Source: Hyphomicrobiales bacterium (GTDB lineage Bacteria > Pseudomonadota > Alphaproteobacteria > Rhizobiales > Rhizobiaceae). Taken from it: a stretch of 64,000 nt of DNA. The notes beneath the pieces are model-generated. The model was not told where the DNA came from. It did no database searches and worked only from the letters and a program-made list of their open reading frames with translations. Positions within the stretch are counted from its first letter, which is position 1. Every line of letters starts with the position of its first letter. The stretch covers positions 1 to 64,000 of the forward strand of contig UCJA01000008.1 of assembly GCA_900472675.1 (NCBI GenBank), read 5' to 3'. This document shows positions 51,811-62,059 of the stretch, in pieces. The position numbers were made by a program, and so were the translations under genes.

Positions 51811-52353
51811 TCAGGCGTCGCCCTTGACCACGCCGACGAAGGGCAGTTCCCGGAACGCGTAGGCGACATCCATGCCGTATCCCACCACGAAATAGTCGGG
51901 GCATTCGAAGCCCACGTAATCCGCTTCGAGATCTTCCTTGCGCTTGACGCGCTTGTCCAGGAGGACAGCGATGGAGACGCTGCGCGCACCCCGCTCATAG
52001 AGCATTTCCTTGGCGAACCGCAGCGTCCGGCCCGATTCCAGAATGTCGTCGATCAGCAGCACGTCGCGATCCTTGACGTCGCTGTCGATGTCCTTGACCA
52101 CCCGCACGCCTTGCGAAACGGTGCCGACGCCATAGCTCGACAGGGTGATGAACTCCACCTCCGGCGCGAGACCCACGTCATGCAGGGCGCGCAGCAGATC
52201 GGCCGCGAAGATGAAGGATCCCTTCAGGATCGCGATCACCAGCAGGTCATTGGCAGGCCGGGTGGCAATCTCTGCAGCGATAGCCAGATTGCGCTCTGCG
52301 ATCTGTTCGGCGGTGAAAAGCGGCTCGATGACCTTGCCGCGGACGACGGGCAT
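51811..52353 (-). CDS. hpt: Hypoxanthine phosphoribosyltransferase
   Basis: 180 residues. Purine salvage: hypoxanthine or guanine plus PRPP gives the nucleotide. The PRPP loop VLLIDDILESGRT lies at 98-110, the flexible loop SSYGVGTVSQG and the base-binding DYFVVGYGMD are present. The ATG after AGGAG is used; the longest frame adds 15 residues. Follows the membrane protein gene at 52399 in the same direction. Confidence 0.95.
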   Translation of the reverse strand: MPVVRGKVIEPLFTAEQIAERNLAIAAEIATRPANDLLVIAILKGSFIFAADLLRALHDVGLAPEVEFITLSSYGVGTVSQGVRVVKDIDSDVKDRDVLLIDDILESGRTLRFAKEMLYERGARSVSIAVLLDKRVKRKEDLEADYVGFECPDYFVVGYGMDVAYAFRELPFVGVVKGDA

Positions 52354-52398
52354 ATGCGGAAACTCCTGATCAGAACTGAAGCCGCCGCGATAGCACAA

Positions 52399-53064
52399 TC
52401 AGGAGCCGGAGACACCCCGTTCCGCCACCGAAAGCCTCAAGTCGGGCAGTTTTCCCGCCGGATGCGGGATCCGCGCGGTAAATCCGCGGCTCTGGCGGCT
52501 TTCAAGCATCCCCTGCGGCGGGTTGATCATGGTGCTCGCCACGATCACTTCACCCGACATCAGCTCGGCCCGGATGGAGGGCATCACATGCTGTTCGCTG
52601 TCGTGGTTTTCGACGATGCCGTTGATCAGGAGCACGCGCATGCCGTTGGCGTCCTGCGGGATCATGCTGACATGGGTGATGTCCAGCGCCCTCCCGTTGT
52701 TGTCTGCAGCCGCATTCTGGAACAGGAAGGAAAATCCGCCCGAAAGGGCAAACACCGCAACAAAGGCAGCCGCAACCAGCGCCGAGAACAGATCGGCCGG
52801 GATCTTCGCGAGGCCGGCTTCAAGGCGTCCTGCCACCCGGGCCGCAAGCCCTACGCTCTCCTCGACAGGCACTCTGGTGACATTGTCGTTGTGGCTGCGC
52901 GGCGACCTTGGCTGCCGGCGACGTGGCTGGACCGCGACGAACTGCGCATCGACCACCTCGCCGCTTTGTGGAAGCGGCCGGAAGGCGCGCTTTGGCCTGG
53001 TGTCAGGCGGCAGAATATCCATGCGGACGATGGTTTTGCCGTGCGGGCCGCGGAAGGTGTTCAT
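52399..53064 (-). CDS. Single-pass membrane protein, unknown function (rhizobial)
   Basis: 221 residues: a basic cytoplasmic part of about 95 residues, one membrane helix (FSALVAAAFVAVFALSGGFSFLF), and a periplasmic domain of about 100 residues with the conserved VSMIPQDANGMRVLLINGIVEN and GFTARIPHPAG motifs. This DUF3426-like periplasmic part lacks the N-terminal zinc-ribbon of the MJ0042 type. AGGAG lies four bases before the ATG. It faces ftsE divergently, a common arrangement. Confidence 0.8.
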   Translation of the reverse strand: MNTFRGPHGKTIVRMDILPPDTRPKRAFRPLPQSGEVVDAQFVAVQPRRRQPRSPRSHNDNVTRVPVEESVGLAARVAGRLEAGLAKIPADLFSALVAAAFVAVFALSGGFSFLFQNAAADNNGRALDITHVSMIPQDANGMRVLLINGIVENHDSEQHVMPSIRAELMSGEVIVASTMINPPQGMLESRQSRGFTARIPHPAGKLPDLRLSVAERGVSGS

Positions 53065-53273
53065 GGGGCTCCTGCGCCCATATCCCCTTGCGGAGCATCC
53101 GGGCATTGAAACGAATCCCGCTCAGTCGTAAAGGAAGCTGGTTAATGCTTCGCAAACCCCGCCCGAAAATGGCCCACTTCTGCAGGCGATTTACCTTTTG
53201 TTTACGCTTGTGGTTAAGTGATAGTAGGCACCTGAGAGCGTGATGCTCTGTGCCCCAGGAACTGGATCCTCCG

Positions 53274-53933
53274 TTGATTCACTTCGAAAACGTCGGTCTG
53301 CGCTATGGAATGGGCCCGGAGATTCTCCGGGACATGACGTTCGACATCCCGAAGAAATCCTTCCAGTTCCTGACGGGGCCCTCGGGCGCCGGCAAGACCA
53401 CGCTGCTGCGCCTGCTGTTCCTGTCGCTGCACCCCACCCGCGGCATCATCAACATGTTCGGCCGCGACCTTTCGCAGATCCCGCGCTCGGAACTGCCCAT
53501 GCTGCGACGCCGGGTGGGGATCGTCTTCCAGGACTTCCGCCTGCTTGACCACCTGACCACCTATGAGAATGTGGCGCTCCCCTTGCGGGTGCGCGGCAAG
53601 GACGAGAGCTCCTATCGCAGCGATGTGATCGAGCTTTTGAAATGGGTCGGGCTCGGCGAAAGAATCAACGTCCTGCCGGCAGTGCTGTCGGGCGGCGAAA
53701 AGCAGCGTGCGGCGATTGCCCGCGCCCTGATGGACCGTCCGGAGATCCTGCTCGCCGACGAACCGACGGGCAACGTCGATCCGCCCATGGCCAAGCGCCT
53801 GCTCAATCTGTTCCTGGAACTCAACCGGCTCGGCACTGCGGTGGTGATTGCCACCCATGATCTCGCCCTGATGGATCAGGTGAATGCGCGGCGGATGATC
53901 CTCACCGAAGGGCGGCTCGACATCTATGAATGA
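53274..53933 (+). CDS. ftsE: Cell division ATP-binding protein FtsE
   Basis: 219 residues from a TTG. ABC ATPase of the FtsEX complex, which activates periplasmic murein hydrolases at the septum. Walker A GPSGAGKT at 35-42, signature LSGGEKQ at 138-144 and Walker B ILLADE at 158-163 are intact. The TTG at IHFENVGLRYG matches the usual family start; a GTG eight codons upstream is possible. It overlaps ftsX by eight bases. Confidence 0.94.
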   Translation: MIHFENVGLRYGMGPEILRDMTFDIPKKSFQFLTGPSGAGKTTLLRLLFLSLHPTRGIINMFGRDLSQIPRSELPMLRRRVGIVFQDFRLLDHLTTYENVALPLRVRGKDESSYRSDVIELLKWVGLGERINVLPAVLSGGEKQRAAIARALMDRPEILLADEPTGNVDPPMAKRLLNLFLELNRLGTAVVIATHDLALMDQVNARRMILTEGRLDIYE

Positions 53934-54987
53934 CATGAGCCGCCTCAAGAACCGCAAGACGCCCAAGCCGCGACGCACACCCCGCCAGCCGACGACGACG
54001 GCCTCCGACAACCCGCAGCCGCCCCGGCGGGCCGAAATGCGCGTCCGCCCGACGGCGCCGATCCTGCCCTCCTCCAACATCCAGGGCAATGCGCTGATGG
54101 TGGTCATCGCCATCATGGCCTTCCTCGCCTGCCTGACGCTCGGCGCCGTCAGCATGGTGCGGGCGACGGCCTCCAGCTGGCAGAGCCAGATCTCCCGCGA
54201 GATCACCATCCAGATCAAGCCGGACGACGGGCTGGACATGGCCGCAGCCCTCAGGAAGGCCCGCGACGTGGCCTTGACCTTCGTCGGCACCAAGGATGGC
54301 ACCATCATGGACGACAGCGCCACAGCCCGCCTGCTCGAGCCATGGCTGGGCACCGGCCTCAACCTTGAGGACCTGCCGGTGCCGCGCCTCGTCATCATCA
54401 CCATCGACGAAAGCAACCCGCCCGATTTCGATTCCATGCGCGATCTCCTGAAGACGGAAGTGCCGCAGGCCTTCCTCGACGACCACCGCACCTGGGTGGA
54501 CCGTCTGGTCTCCATGGCCCGCACCACCGTGCTGATCGGAACCGGCGTGCTCATCCTCGTCTTCACCGCGATGATCCTGACCGTAATCTTCGCCACCCGC
54601 GGCGCCCTGTCGGGAAACCGCCATATCGTCGAGGTGCTGCATTTCGTGGGCGCGGAAAGCGCCTTCGTGGCGAAGGAATTCCAGAAGCACTTCCTCAAGA
54701 TCAGCATCAAGGGCTCGGCGGCCGGCGGAGCCTTGGCAGCCGCGCTGTTTGCCGTCGCCAATCTTTGGCAGTCCAACTCGCGGTCAACACCGGAAAGTGA
54801 TCAGGCCACGGCCCTGTTCGGCTCCTTCACCATCGGCGTCACCGGCTATCTCGGAATTTTCGCCACCATGCTGGTGATTGCGCTCCTGACGACGCTCACC
54901 GCACGGCTGACCGTCATGCGCACGATTGACGAAATCGACCTGGTCCGGTCTGATCCCTCTCGGTCAGATGGCTTGCCGAGCGCATGA
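53926..54987 (+). CDS. ftsX: Cell division protein FtsX
   Basis: 353 residues. Four membrane helices (about 55-77, 195-225, 255-275, 310-335) with the periplasmic loop between the first two. A proline- and arginine-rich cytoplasmic extension of about 50 residues precedes helix 1. It is the membrane partner of FtsE and relays ATPase action to cell-wall amidase activators. The ATG overlaps the ftsE stop region, so the two are coupled. Confidence 0.94.
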   Translation: MNDMSRLKNRKTPKPRRTPRQPTTTASDNPQPPRRAEMRVRPTAPILPSSNIQGNALMVVIAIMAFLACLTLGAVSMVRATASSWQSQISREITIQIKPDDGLDMAAALRKARDVALTFVGTKDGTIMDDSATARLLEPWLGTGLNLEDLPVPRLVIITIDESNPPDFDSMRDLLKTEVPQAFLDDHRTWVDRLVSMARTTVLIGTGVLILVFTAMILTVIFATRGALSGNRHIVEVLHFVGAESAFVAKEFQKHFLKISIKGSAAGGALAAALFAVANLWQSNSRSTPESDQATALFGSFTIGVTGYLGIFATMLVIALLTTLTARLTVMRTIDEIDLVRSDPSRSDGLPSA

Positions 54988-55060
54988 TCCCGCTTGGCAA
55001 GCGCGATGCCCGGTGGCACGTAGACGATGGCTTGCAGTATTCAAGCGTTGGCGACGAACC

Positions 55061-55798
55061 ATGACAGTGGACCAAAGCAACCCCGAGAAGACGCAGCCGC
55101 ATGTGCCACACCAGGTGCATCGGGGCTGGTTCTCGCGCAAAAGCAGGGCACGGCGGCTTGCACGGCGGCTGGCTATCCTGGGCTTGCTGCTGGCCGCCGT
55201 TGTTGCCGGCGGCTTCCTGTGGTTTGCCGATGCCGTGACCTCGCAGAAAGCCCCGGATGGCGTGAAGGCCGATGCGATCGTCGTCCTGACCGGCGGATAC
55301 CTGCGCATCGAGCAGGCGCTCGGACTGCTTCGGGATGGCGCCGGACAGCGGTTGCTGATTTCCGGTGCCCATCCGTCCACCACGCCGAACCAGATCCGCA
55401 AGGCGACACAGGCGTCGAAGGATCTATTCGCCTGCTGCGTCGATATCGGCTACGAGGCGCTCGATACGATCGGCAATGCCAACGAAATCTCCCGCTGGAT
55501 CCACGATCACAGCTATCGCTCGGTGCTGGTGGTCACCAACAATTATCACATGCCCCGCAGCCTGCATGAATTGCGCATGGCGGACCCGGCCACCGAATTC
55601 ATCCCCTACCCGGTGATCAACGCCGACCTCAGCCGCCGCGCCTGGTTTACCGAACCCGATACGCTGCGCACCATGCTGTCCGAATATCTGAAGGTGGTGC
55701 TGGCAACGGTGCGGGATACCTTCGGTCTCGGGCGGGGAAGCGGCCTTCGCACCGAGGACGATCTGCCGAGGCCGGAAGCTCCGGCGCCGGCCCGCTGA
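55061..55798 (+). CDS. YdcF family (DUF218) membrane protein
   Basis: 245 residues. A basic N-terminus and one membrane helix (about 36-58), then the DUF218 domain with DAIVVLTGGYLRIEQALGLL, LLISGAH and LVVTNNYHMPRSLHELR. ElyC/SanA-like members affect the envelope, but the reaction is unknown. The start is the ATG at 55061; the longest frame starts inside ftsX. Confidence 0.88.
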   Translation: MTVDQSNPEKTQPHVPHQVHRGWFSRKSRARRLARRLAILGLLLAAVVAGGFLWFADAVTSQKAPDGVKADAIVVLTGGYLRIEQALGLLRDGAGQRLLISGAHPSTTPNQIRKATQASKDLFACCVDIGYEALDTIGNANEISRWIHDHSYRSVLVVTNNYHMPRSLHELRMADPATEFIPYPVINADLSRRAWFTEPDTLRTMLSEYLKVVLATVRDTFGLGRGSGLRTEDDLPRPEAPAPAR

Positions 55799-55873
55799 AC
55801 GATTGCACGGCCGCAGTGAGGATCCGCTTTTGTCCGTCCGCGATCTCGTGTAGGCAACGGCTGCTTAAGTGGG

Positions 55874-56677
55874 ATGCCTTTCATGTTGCTGGTGCGTTCG
55901 GTTATTTTCAACACCGCCTTCTATACGAACACCATCCTCCGGATGCTGGTGTTGTCGCCCTTCTATTTCCTGGCGCCCCGCAAGGCGGCCTTCCGCGTCC
56001 CCAAGGCCTGGGCGGCGTCCAACAACTGGCTGATGGCAAAGATTGTCGGCGCGACCTTCGAGATCGAGGGCATGGAAAACATTCCCGAAGGCGGCTGCAT
56101 CTTCGCGCCCAAGCACCAGTCGGCTTGGGATACCTTCGCCCTCCTGCCCTACCAGCGTGACCCGGTCTACATCCTGAAGCGCGAGCTTATGTGGATCCCG
56201 CTGTTCGGCTGGTATGTCGCCAAGCAGAGGATGATTCCGGTCAACCGCGGCGGCCGCGGCAAGGTCATGGTCGAGGTCATGCAGCGCACCAAGGAGGAAA
56301 TGGCAGCCGGTCGCCAGCTGATCATCTATCCCGAAGGCACCCGCCGCGCGCCCGGCGCCGAGCCGCAATACCGCTATGGCATCGCCCGCATCTACCGCGA
56401 CATCCAGGTGCCCGTCGTTCCGATCGTTGCCCACTGGGGTCTGTTCTGGGGGCGCCGCAAGCTGCTCAAGCACCCCGGCCACTTCAAGGTGAAGATCCTG
56501 CCGCCTATCCTGCCTGGGCTGGACCCGGATGCCTTCTATGCGCACCTGATCGACACGCTGGAGACCGCAAGCGACGCACTGCTGCTTGAGACGGTGGATG
56601 CCAACCCGCACCTGCCGCTGCCGCCCGAGGCTGCCCGGCGCGTCGCCGAACTCCGCGCCGCTCAGCCGGCCGCCTGA
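55874..56677 (+). CDS. plsC: 1-acyl-sn-glycerol-3-phosphate acyltransferase (PlsC family)
   Basis: 267 residues. Membrane enzyme that makes phosphatidic acid or acylates related lipids. The HX4D motif is H81QSAWD86 and PEGTR at 153-157 binds the phosphate. It lies after ydcF in the same direction. Its 3' end overlaps the convergent cyclotransferase gene by 16 bases. Confidence 0.92.
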   Translation: MPFMLLVRSVIFNTAFYTNTILRMLVLSPFYFLAPRKAAFRVPKAWAASNNWLMAKIVGATFEIEGMENIPEGGCIFAPKHQSAWDTFALLPYQRDPVYILKRELMWIPLFGWYVAKQRMIPVNRGGRGKVMVEVMQRTKEEMAAGRQLIIYPEGTRRAPGAEPQYRYGIARIYRDIQVPVVPIVAHWGLFWGRRKLLKHPGHFKVKILPPILPGLDPDAFYAHLIDTLETASDALLLETVDANPHLPLPPEAARRVAELRAAQPAA

Positions 56678-57210
56678 ACCCGGGCACGAACGGCAGCGCC
56701 GATCGCCTCCAGGCAAGCATCGCGAATGCCGGCCTCCTGCATGTGGGCGAGCGTATTGGCCACATAGGCATCGTTCGGTCCGGATTGCCCACGGGAGCGG
56801 CTGACGATCTCGGCCGCCTCCTCGACAGTGAGCGCGCCGGCATACTGCGAATGGCGCCGGTCGACCACATAGCTCACCGCCGTCACCTGCCGCCGTCCCG
56901 CAAGTACCGCAGGCAGTTGCCGTTCCAGGTAGACATTGGTGACCAGTTCGCGCCGCCGCAGATAGTCCAGCACCTCCACCCGCCGCGCCTCGTCGACCCG
57001 AAACGCCACGCCAAGGCATGATCCGCCACGATCCAGACCCAGCACGAGGCCCGGCTGTTGAGGTGTTCCGCGGTGGACATGGGACCGGACGCAGAGCGAC
57101 CGGCGGAACCCGAACACGCGCGCAGCAACCCGTTCCTCGAAGACAAAGCCCGGGTTCCACATCAGCGACCCGTAGCCAAACACCCAAAATTCGTCCATAT
57201 CCCGCGCCAT
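56662..57210 (-). CDS. Gamma-glutamylcyclotransferase (ChaC-like)
   Basis: 182 residues. The YGSLMW signature near residue 13 (FWVFGYGSLMWNPGF), RSLCVRSHVHRGTP and LVLGLDRGGSCLGVAFRV mark the ChaC family, which breaks glutathione or gamma-glutamyl peptides to 5-oxoproline. The catalytic Glu is expected in the C-terminal YLRRRELV region. The ATG of MARDMDEFW is used; the longest frame adds 46 unrelated residues and would run into the divergent DUF2125 gene. Confidence 0.9.
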   Translation of the reverse strand: MARDMDEFWVFGYGSLMWNPGFVFEERVAARVFGFRRSLCVRSHVHRGTPQQPGLVLGLDRGGSCLGVAFRVDEARRVEVLDYLRRRELVTNVYLERQLPAVLAGRRQVTAVSYVVDRRHSQYAGALTVEEAAEIVSRSRGQSGPNDAYVANTLAHMQEAGIRDACLEAIGAAVRARVQAAG

Positions 57211-57265
57211 GCAGTCTCTCTCGTGCGCCTGTCGTGCACGATCGAGGCCACCATTGGAGAAGATC

Positions 57266-58270
57266 ATGGCAGCGTCAAGCCGAACCGGCGTCAGCGGAAA
57301 ACTGTGGTTGCTGGCCTGCCTTATCGTCCTGTTTATCGCGCTATACACCGCGGGCTGGTTCTATGCGGCTTCGCTGCTGCGAGAAAAAACCCTGGCCATG
57401 CTGGGCAGTCGCGCCTCCCAGGGTTTCGCCGCCGAGTGCCTGGATGCGGAATATCGCGGCTATCCCTTCCGCATCGGCCTGTTCTGCTCCAAGGTCACCG
57501 TGGACGACAAGGAGAATGGCATCTCCGGCAATTTCGGCGCCCTCCGCTCGGCCGCCCAGGTCTATGACCCCGGCCACATCATCTGGGAAATGGATGCACC
57601 CGCCGAGCTGCGCTCCAGCCGCGGCCTCACGGTCGCAACGACCTGGACGAGCCTGCAGTCGAGCCTGATCACCAAGCTCAAGGGCGTGGAGCGCGCAGCA
57701 CTGGTCCTGGAGAACCCGAAGACCCACGTGGTCTCTTCGACCGACGGCCAGACCTTCGACATCAACGCCGACCGCGCCGAAATCCATCTGCGCCAGAATG
57801 GACCCGATCTCGACGCAGCCGTCACGCTCGAGGGCACCGATACGGCCATAAAGGACCTGCAGCAGCTTCTGCCGCGGCTCACCACCAGCGTCACCGTGAC
57901 GCTGGTCGGCAGGGCCGGCATTATCGATGGCAGCGATCCAAACGGCATTTCGCTGCGCGATACCAAGGGCGAGATGCGCGAGTTCAGGGCCGACCTCGGA
58001 GAAGGACGCGTCCTCCTCCTGTCCGGGCCATTCTCCTTCGACAATGAGGGACGCATGTCCGGCAAGTTGAAGCTGCGCGTGGAACAGCTGTCTGCCTGGG
58101 AGAAAAGCCTGAGCCAGGCCTTCCCCGATCTTGGCCCCACGCTTCAGACGGCGGTCAGCATGCTGACGGCACTGGGCGGCGGCACCAATGCCTCGCTCGA
58201 CATCACCATCAAGCGCGGCAAGATCCTGGCCGGCGGCCTGATCCCGATCGGCGAGATCCCGCCGGTCTGA
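57266..58270 (+). CDS. DUF2125 domain-containing protein
   Basis: 334 residues. One N-terminal membrane helix (about 12-35) anchors a large beta-rich periplasmic domain, as in the DUF2125 family of alphaproteobacteria, with CLDAEYRGYPFRIGLFC carrying a probable disulfide. Function unknown. GGAGAAGATC precedes the ATG. It converges on tyrC with only two bases between stops. Confidence 0.88.
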   Translation: MAASSRTGVSGKLWLLACLIVLFIALYTAGWFYAASLLREKTLAMLGSRASQGFAAECLDAEYRGYPFRIGLFCSKVTVDDKENGISGNFGALRSAAQVYDPGHIIWEMDAPAELRSSRGLTVATTWTSLQSSLITKLKGVERAALVLENPKTHVVSSTDGQTFDINADRAEIHLRQNGPDLDAAVTLEGTDTAIKDLQQLLPRLTTSVTVTLVGRAGIIDGSDPNGISLRDTKGEMREFRADLGEGRVLLLSGPFSFDNEGRMSGKLKLRVEQLSAWEKSLSQAFPDLGPTLQTAVSMLTALGGGTNASLDITIKRGKILAGGLIPIGEIPPV

Positions 58271-58272
58271 TC

Positions 58273-59202
58273 CTACTTCTTGGCGTCCAGCGCGTGGCGC
58301 CCGAAGTCCGGCGCGTCGACGTCCTGGCCGGCCTGGATGATAGAGCGTCTGACGTCGCGGGTGCGCGAGAAGAGTTCAAACAGCTTGTCGCCCTCGCCCC
58401 AGCGGATCGCCCGCTGTAGATAGGCGAGATCCTCGGAAAACCGCGCCAGCATCTCCAGGATCGCATCCCGATTATGCAGGCAGACGTCCCGCCACATGGT
58501 GGGATCGGAAGCCGCAAGACGGGTGAAATCGCGAAAACCCGACGCTGAATACTTGATGACTTCTGATTCCGTCACTGTTTCCAGGTCGTCCGCGGTGCCG
58601 ACGATATTGTAGGCGATGATGTGCGGCAGGTGCGAGACGATCGCCAGCACCTTGTCGTGGTGCTGCGGGTCCATCTCGTCAATGCGCGAACCGAGCGCCG
58701 TCCAGAAGGCCTTCAGCCGGTCGAGCGCCACCGGATCCGTATCCGGCAGCGGCGTGAAAATGCACCAGCGATCGCGAAACAGCCCGGGGAAGCCGGCGTC
58801 CGGACCGGACTTCTCGGTCCCCGCCAGCGGATGGCCCGGGATGAAATGCACGTTTTGCGGCATATGCGGCGCCATCTGCGCGATGACCGACTGCTTGGTG
58901 GAGCCGACGTCCGTCACGATCGCGCCCGGCTTCAGGCTGCCGGAGATCTGCTGGGCGACCGCTTCCGATGCACCAACGGGCACCGACACGATGACCAGGT
59001 CCGCATCCTTCACGGCCTCCGCCGCCGAGGTGACGTAGCGGTCGCCAAGACCAAGCTCTTCGGCGCGCTTCAGCGTGTCGGTGCTGCGCGTCGAGATCAC
59101 GACCTCACCGGCAAGCCCGAGCTCCTTGATGTCACGCGCAATCGACGAGCCGATCAGCCCGATGCCGATCAGCGCGATCCGGTCGAAAAAGGCCTCCGTC
59201 AT
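58273..59202 (-). CDS. tyrC: Prephenate/arogenate dehydrogenase family protein
   Basis: 309 residues. NAD(P) oxidative decarboxylation on the tyrosine branch. The Rossmann motif GIGLIGSS is at 13-20, the catalytic His in [10 protein letters not shown], and [12 protein letters not shown] follows. The ATG overlaps hisC by four bases; hisC-tyrC is the common rhizobial pair, since HisC-type aminotransferases also act on aromatic precursors. Confidence 0.95.
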   Translation of the reverse strand: MTEAFFDRIALIGIGLIGSSIARDIKELGLAGEVVISTRSTDTLKRAEELGLGDRYVTSAAEAVKDADLVIVSVPVGASEAVAQQISGSLKPGAIVTDVGSTKQSVIAQMAPHMPQNVHFIPGHPLAGTEKSGPDAGFPGLFRDRWCIFTPLPDTDPVALDRLKAFWTALGSRIDEMDPQHHDKVLAIVSHLPHIIAYNIVGTADDLETVTESEVIKYSASGFRDFTRLAASDPTMWRDVCLHNRDAILEMLARFSEDLAYLQRAIRWGEGDKLFELFSRTRDVRRSIIQAGQDVDAPDFGRHALDAKK

Positions 59203-60308
59203 GCACTGCGCCCCATGAACTCACCGAGTGTCTCGATGACGCCGCGATTGGCTTCTTCGGAGCCGACGGTCATGCGCAGCGCATTGGGCAGGCCATAGCC
59301 CTTCACCACGCGCAGGATATAGCCGCGGCTGGTCAGAAAGGCGTCGGCCTCCGGCGCGCGCTTGCCGTCCACATCGGGAAAATGGATGAGCACGAAATTG
59401 GTCACCGACGGCGTTACCGTGAGGCCGATCATTTGGAAGGCATGGGTCAGCTTGTCGAGCCACAGCGTGTTGTGCTCCACGGCCTTCTCGACAAACGCCT
59501 GGTCGCGCACGGCAGCAGCACCGGCAGCGATAGCCGGCGCATTCATGTTGAACGGTCCGCGCACGCGGTTCAGTGCGTCGAGAATGCCGGCCGGACCGTA
59601 CATCCAGCCGATGCGCAAGGCGGCAAGCCCGTAGGCCTTGGAGAAGGTCCGGCACATCACCACGTTGCGGTTGGCCGAGACGAGCTCGAGACCGGCCTCG
59701 TAGTCGTTCTTGCGGACGTATTCCGCATAGGCGGCGTCCAGCACCAGGATGACGTTCTTGGGCAGGCCCGCGTGCAAGCGGCGGATCTCCGCGACCGGCA
59801 CATAGGTGCCGGTTGGGTTGCCGGGGTTTGCGATGAAGACGAGCTTCGTGCGTTCGGTCACGGCGGCAAGGATCGCGTCCACGTCAACTTGGCAGTCCTG
59901 CTCCTTCACCTCCACCGGCGTGGCGCCGGCGCCCATGATCTGGATCTTGTAGACCAGGAACCCGTGCTGGGTGATGATCGCCTCGTCGCCCGGCGCGAGG
60001 TAGACATGGCAGAGCAGGCCGAGAAGTTCGTCGGAGCCATTGCCGCACAGGATATTGGCGACGTTCAGGCCGTGAACCCCGGCGATCGCTTCGCGCAGTG
60101 CTAGGGCCTGGCCGTCGGGATAGAGTTCCAGGTGTCCGGCCGCCTGCTGGAACGCCTCGATCGCCCTCGGGCTGGCTCCGAGCGGCGTCTCGTTGGACGA
60201 CAGCTTGAAGACCCGCGCAACGCCGGGAGCATGTTCCTTGCCGGGCACATAGGCGGCAATATCGAGAATGCCGGGACGCGGAACGGGCTCACTCGTGACG
60301 ATGCTCAT
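59199..60308 (-). CDS. hisC: Histidinol-phosphate aminotransferase
   Basis: 369 residues. PLP enzyme of class I/II. NPNxPTG appears as NPGNPTGTY, and the Schiff-base lysine lies in [15 protein letters not shown]. Its pairing with tyrC suggests a role in aromatic as well as histidine synthesis. It is the first gene of the pair; the 136 bases upstream contain no clear feature. Confidence 0.95.
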   Translation of the reverse strand: MSIVTSEPVPRPGILDIAAYVPGKEHAPGVARVFKLSSNETPLGASPRAIEAFQQAAGHLELYPDGQALALREAIAGVHGLNVANILCGNGSDELLGLLCHVYLAPGDEAIITQHGFLVYKIQIMGAGATPVEVKEQDCQVDVDAILAAVTERTKLVFIANPGNPTGTYVPVAEIRRLHAGLPKNVILVLDAAYAEYVRKNDYEAGLELVSANRNVVMCRTFSKAYGLAALRIGWMYGPAGILDALNRVRGPFNMNAPAIAAGAAAVRDQAFVEKAVEHNTLWLDKLTHAFQMIGLTVTPSVTNFVLIHFPDVDGKRAPEADAFLTSRGYILRVVKGYGLPNALRMTVGSEEANRGVIETLGEFMGRSA

Positions 60309-60444
60309 CGGATCAACCTTTTGGATATGTCTATGGTGGCGGTCTGAAGGGGATTACCGCCGGATAGGGGCTTTGTCGAGGGGCGTAGGGCGGTAGGATC
60401 AGCGGCGGGATGACGCGCACCGGCACCACCCGGAACGACACCCC

Positions 60445-61185
60445 TTACCGGTTTCGTGTAGTGGGCACGCCCTGCGGCGCCAGCACCGGCACGAAGACGC
60501 GCCGCGATGAACGCGCAGCCACCGGCAGGCCCTGGTAGAGCCGCTTCTGCGCCTCGATCACCAGCACGCCCGAAAACACCGGCCAGAAGCGACGGCCGAT
60601 GCTGTCGAACACATGGTTCAGCTTTAGAAGCGTCCGGATCCGCGACGGCGGAAAGAACAGGGCCTCTGAACTGGCGCCGGGCGTAAAATTCGCCTCCCGC
60701 AAAAGCGAGATCAACTGCCCGCGCGAATAGGGCCGGCCCGATCCGAACGGCGTATGCTCCATCCGCGCCCAGACGCCGCGGCGGTTTGGCACGACAATCA
60801 CCACCCGACCGCCCGGCGCAAGCACACGCCAGATTTCCTTGAGGCTCTCGCGCGGGTTTTCCGCAAATTCCAGGGAATGCACCATCAGCACCCGGTCCAC
60901 GGAGGAATCCGGTAATGGCAGTTCCTCGTCGAAGACCAACGCCGTCGCCGAAAGCTCGCCGGCCGGCCAGTTCACCGCGCCCTGCCCGGCCGGCATGAAG
61001 GCGAAGGTGCGCTCCGTGTCGCGCCGGAAATAGTCGAGGTAGGGAACCGCAAAGCCCAGTCCCACCAGCCGCTCTTCCGGCAGCCGGGCCCAGAGCGAAG
61101 ACAGCGCCACCGTGATGGATTGCTCCGCCACCCGCCCAAGCGGCGAATGGTAGAACTCGCGGAGATCAACGATATCGACGGACAT
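60445..61185 (-). CDS. Class I SAM-dependent methyltransferase (Methyltransf_11-like)
   Basis: 246 residues. The methyltransferase fold is seen from VLMVHSLEFAENPRESLKEIWRVLAPGGRVVIVVPNRRG; the N-terminal SAM loop is degenerate (VGLGFAVPYLDYF). It sits divergent from gloB, a pairing that recurs in alphaproteobacteria. The C-terminal tail is basic. Substrate unknown. Confidence 0.88.
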   Translation of the reverse strand: MSVDIVDLREFYHSPLGRVAEQSITVALSSLWARLPEERLVGLGFAVPYLDYFRRDTERTFAFMPAGQGAVNWPAGELSATALVFDEELPLPDSSVDRVLMVHSLEFAENPRESLKEIWRVLAPGGRVVIVVPNRRGVWARMEHTPFGSGRPYSRGQLISLLREANFTPGASSEALFFPPSRIRTLLKLNHVFDSIGRRFWPVFSGVLVIEAQKRLYQGLPVAARSSRRVFVPVLAPQGVPTTRNR

Positions 61186-61209
61186 GTGAAAAATGATATC
61201 GGACCGCGG

Positions 61210-61238
61210 TTGGACTTCAAGCCTTCAATCTCTACATT
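61210..61238 (+). promoter_or_regulatory. Candidate sigma-70 promoter of gloB
   Basis: TTGGAC (61210-61215) and TACATT (61233-61238) are separated by 17 bases in an AT-rich intergenic stretch. The leader would be about 26 bases. Confidence 0.5.
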
Positions 61239-61270
61239 GCAGCCAATCGTTTTCATAGATGAGGTTACGG

Positions 61271-62041
61271 ATGAGCGCCCTGGAGATCGAAGTTTTCTCG
61301 TGTCGGAGCGACAATTATGGGGTTCTGGTGCACGATCCGGACACGGGTCTCACCGCATCGATCGATGCGCCGGAAGAAGCGCCGATCCTTGCGGCGGCAG
61401 AGCGGCGCGGCTGGAAGATCACTCACATCTTCACTACTCACCACCACATCGATCACGTCGAGGCCAATTTGGCCCTGAAGGAAAAGTTCGGCCTTGAGAT
61501 CATTGGCCCCGTCAACGAGGCGCTGGCCATTCCCGGCCTTGACCGGACCGTGGCCGACGGCGACGAATTCACCTTCGGCGAGCATCTGGTCCGCGTCATC
61601 GAAACGCCCGGCCATACCGCCGGCCACATCTGCTATCACTTCCCGGACGACAAGATCCTGTTTGCCGCCGACACGCTGTTTGCGCTCGGTTGCGGCCGTT
61701 TGCTGGAGCGGACCCCGACGGACATGTGGCATTCGCTGCAGAAGCTGGCCGTCCTTCCCGATGAAACGGCCATCTACTTCGGCCACGAGTACACGCTGTC
61801 GAACGCCCGCTTTGCCCTGACCATCGATCCGGACAATGAACGTCTGAAGACCCGCGCAGCGCAGGTCGAAGCCGATCGCGCCGAAGGGAAGTTCACCATT
61901 CCGACGATGATGTCGCTGGAGAAGGAAACCAACCCCTTCCTGCGCCCGTCCGACCCTGCCATCCGCCGCAACCTCCTCATGGAAGGCAAGACTAACGAAG
62001 AGGTCTTTGCGGAAATTCGCAAGCGCAAGGACAACTTCTGA
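61271..62041 (+). CDS. gloB: Hydroxyacylglutathione hydrolase (glyoxalase II)
   Basis: 256 residues. It hydrolyses S-lactoylglutathione in methylglyoxal detoxification. The binuclear metal motif THHHIDH lies at 56-62; [14 protein letters not shown] and [13 protein letters not shown] give the other ligands and the substrate site. The ATG after GAGG is used, four codons into the longest frame. A cupin gene follows after 18 bases in the same direction. Confidence 0.95.
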   Translation: MSALEIEVFSCRSDNYGVLVHDPDTGLTASIDAPEEAPILAAAERRGWKITHIFTTHHHIDHVEANLALKEKFGLEIIGPVNEALAIPGLDRTVADGDEFTFGEHLVRVIETPGHTAGHICYHFPDDKILFAADTLFALGCGRLLERTPTDMWHSLQKLAVLPDETAIYFGHEYTLSNARFALTIDPDNERLKTRAAQVEADRAEGKFTIPTMMSLEKETNPFLRPSDPAIRRNLLMEGKTNEEVFAEIRKRKDNF

Positions 62042-62059
62042 ACTCGGAGCGCGACCGCA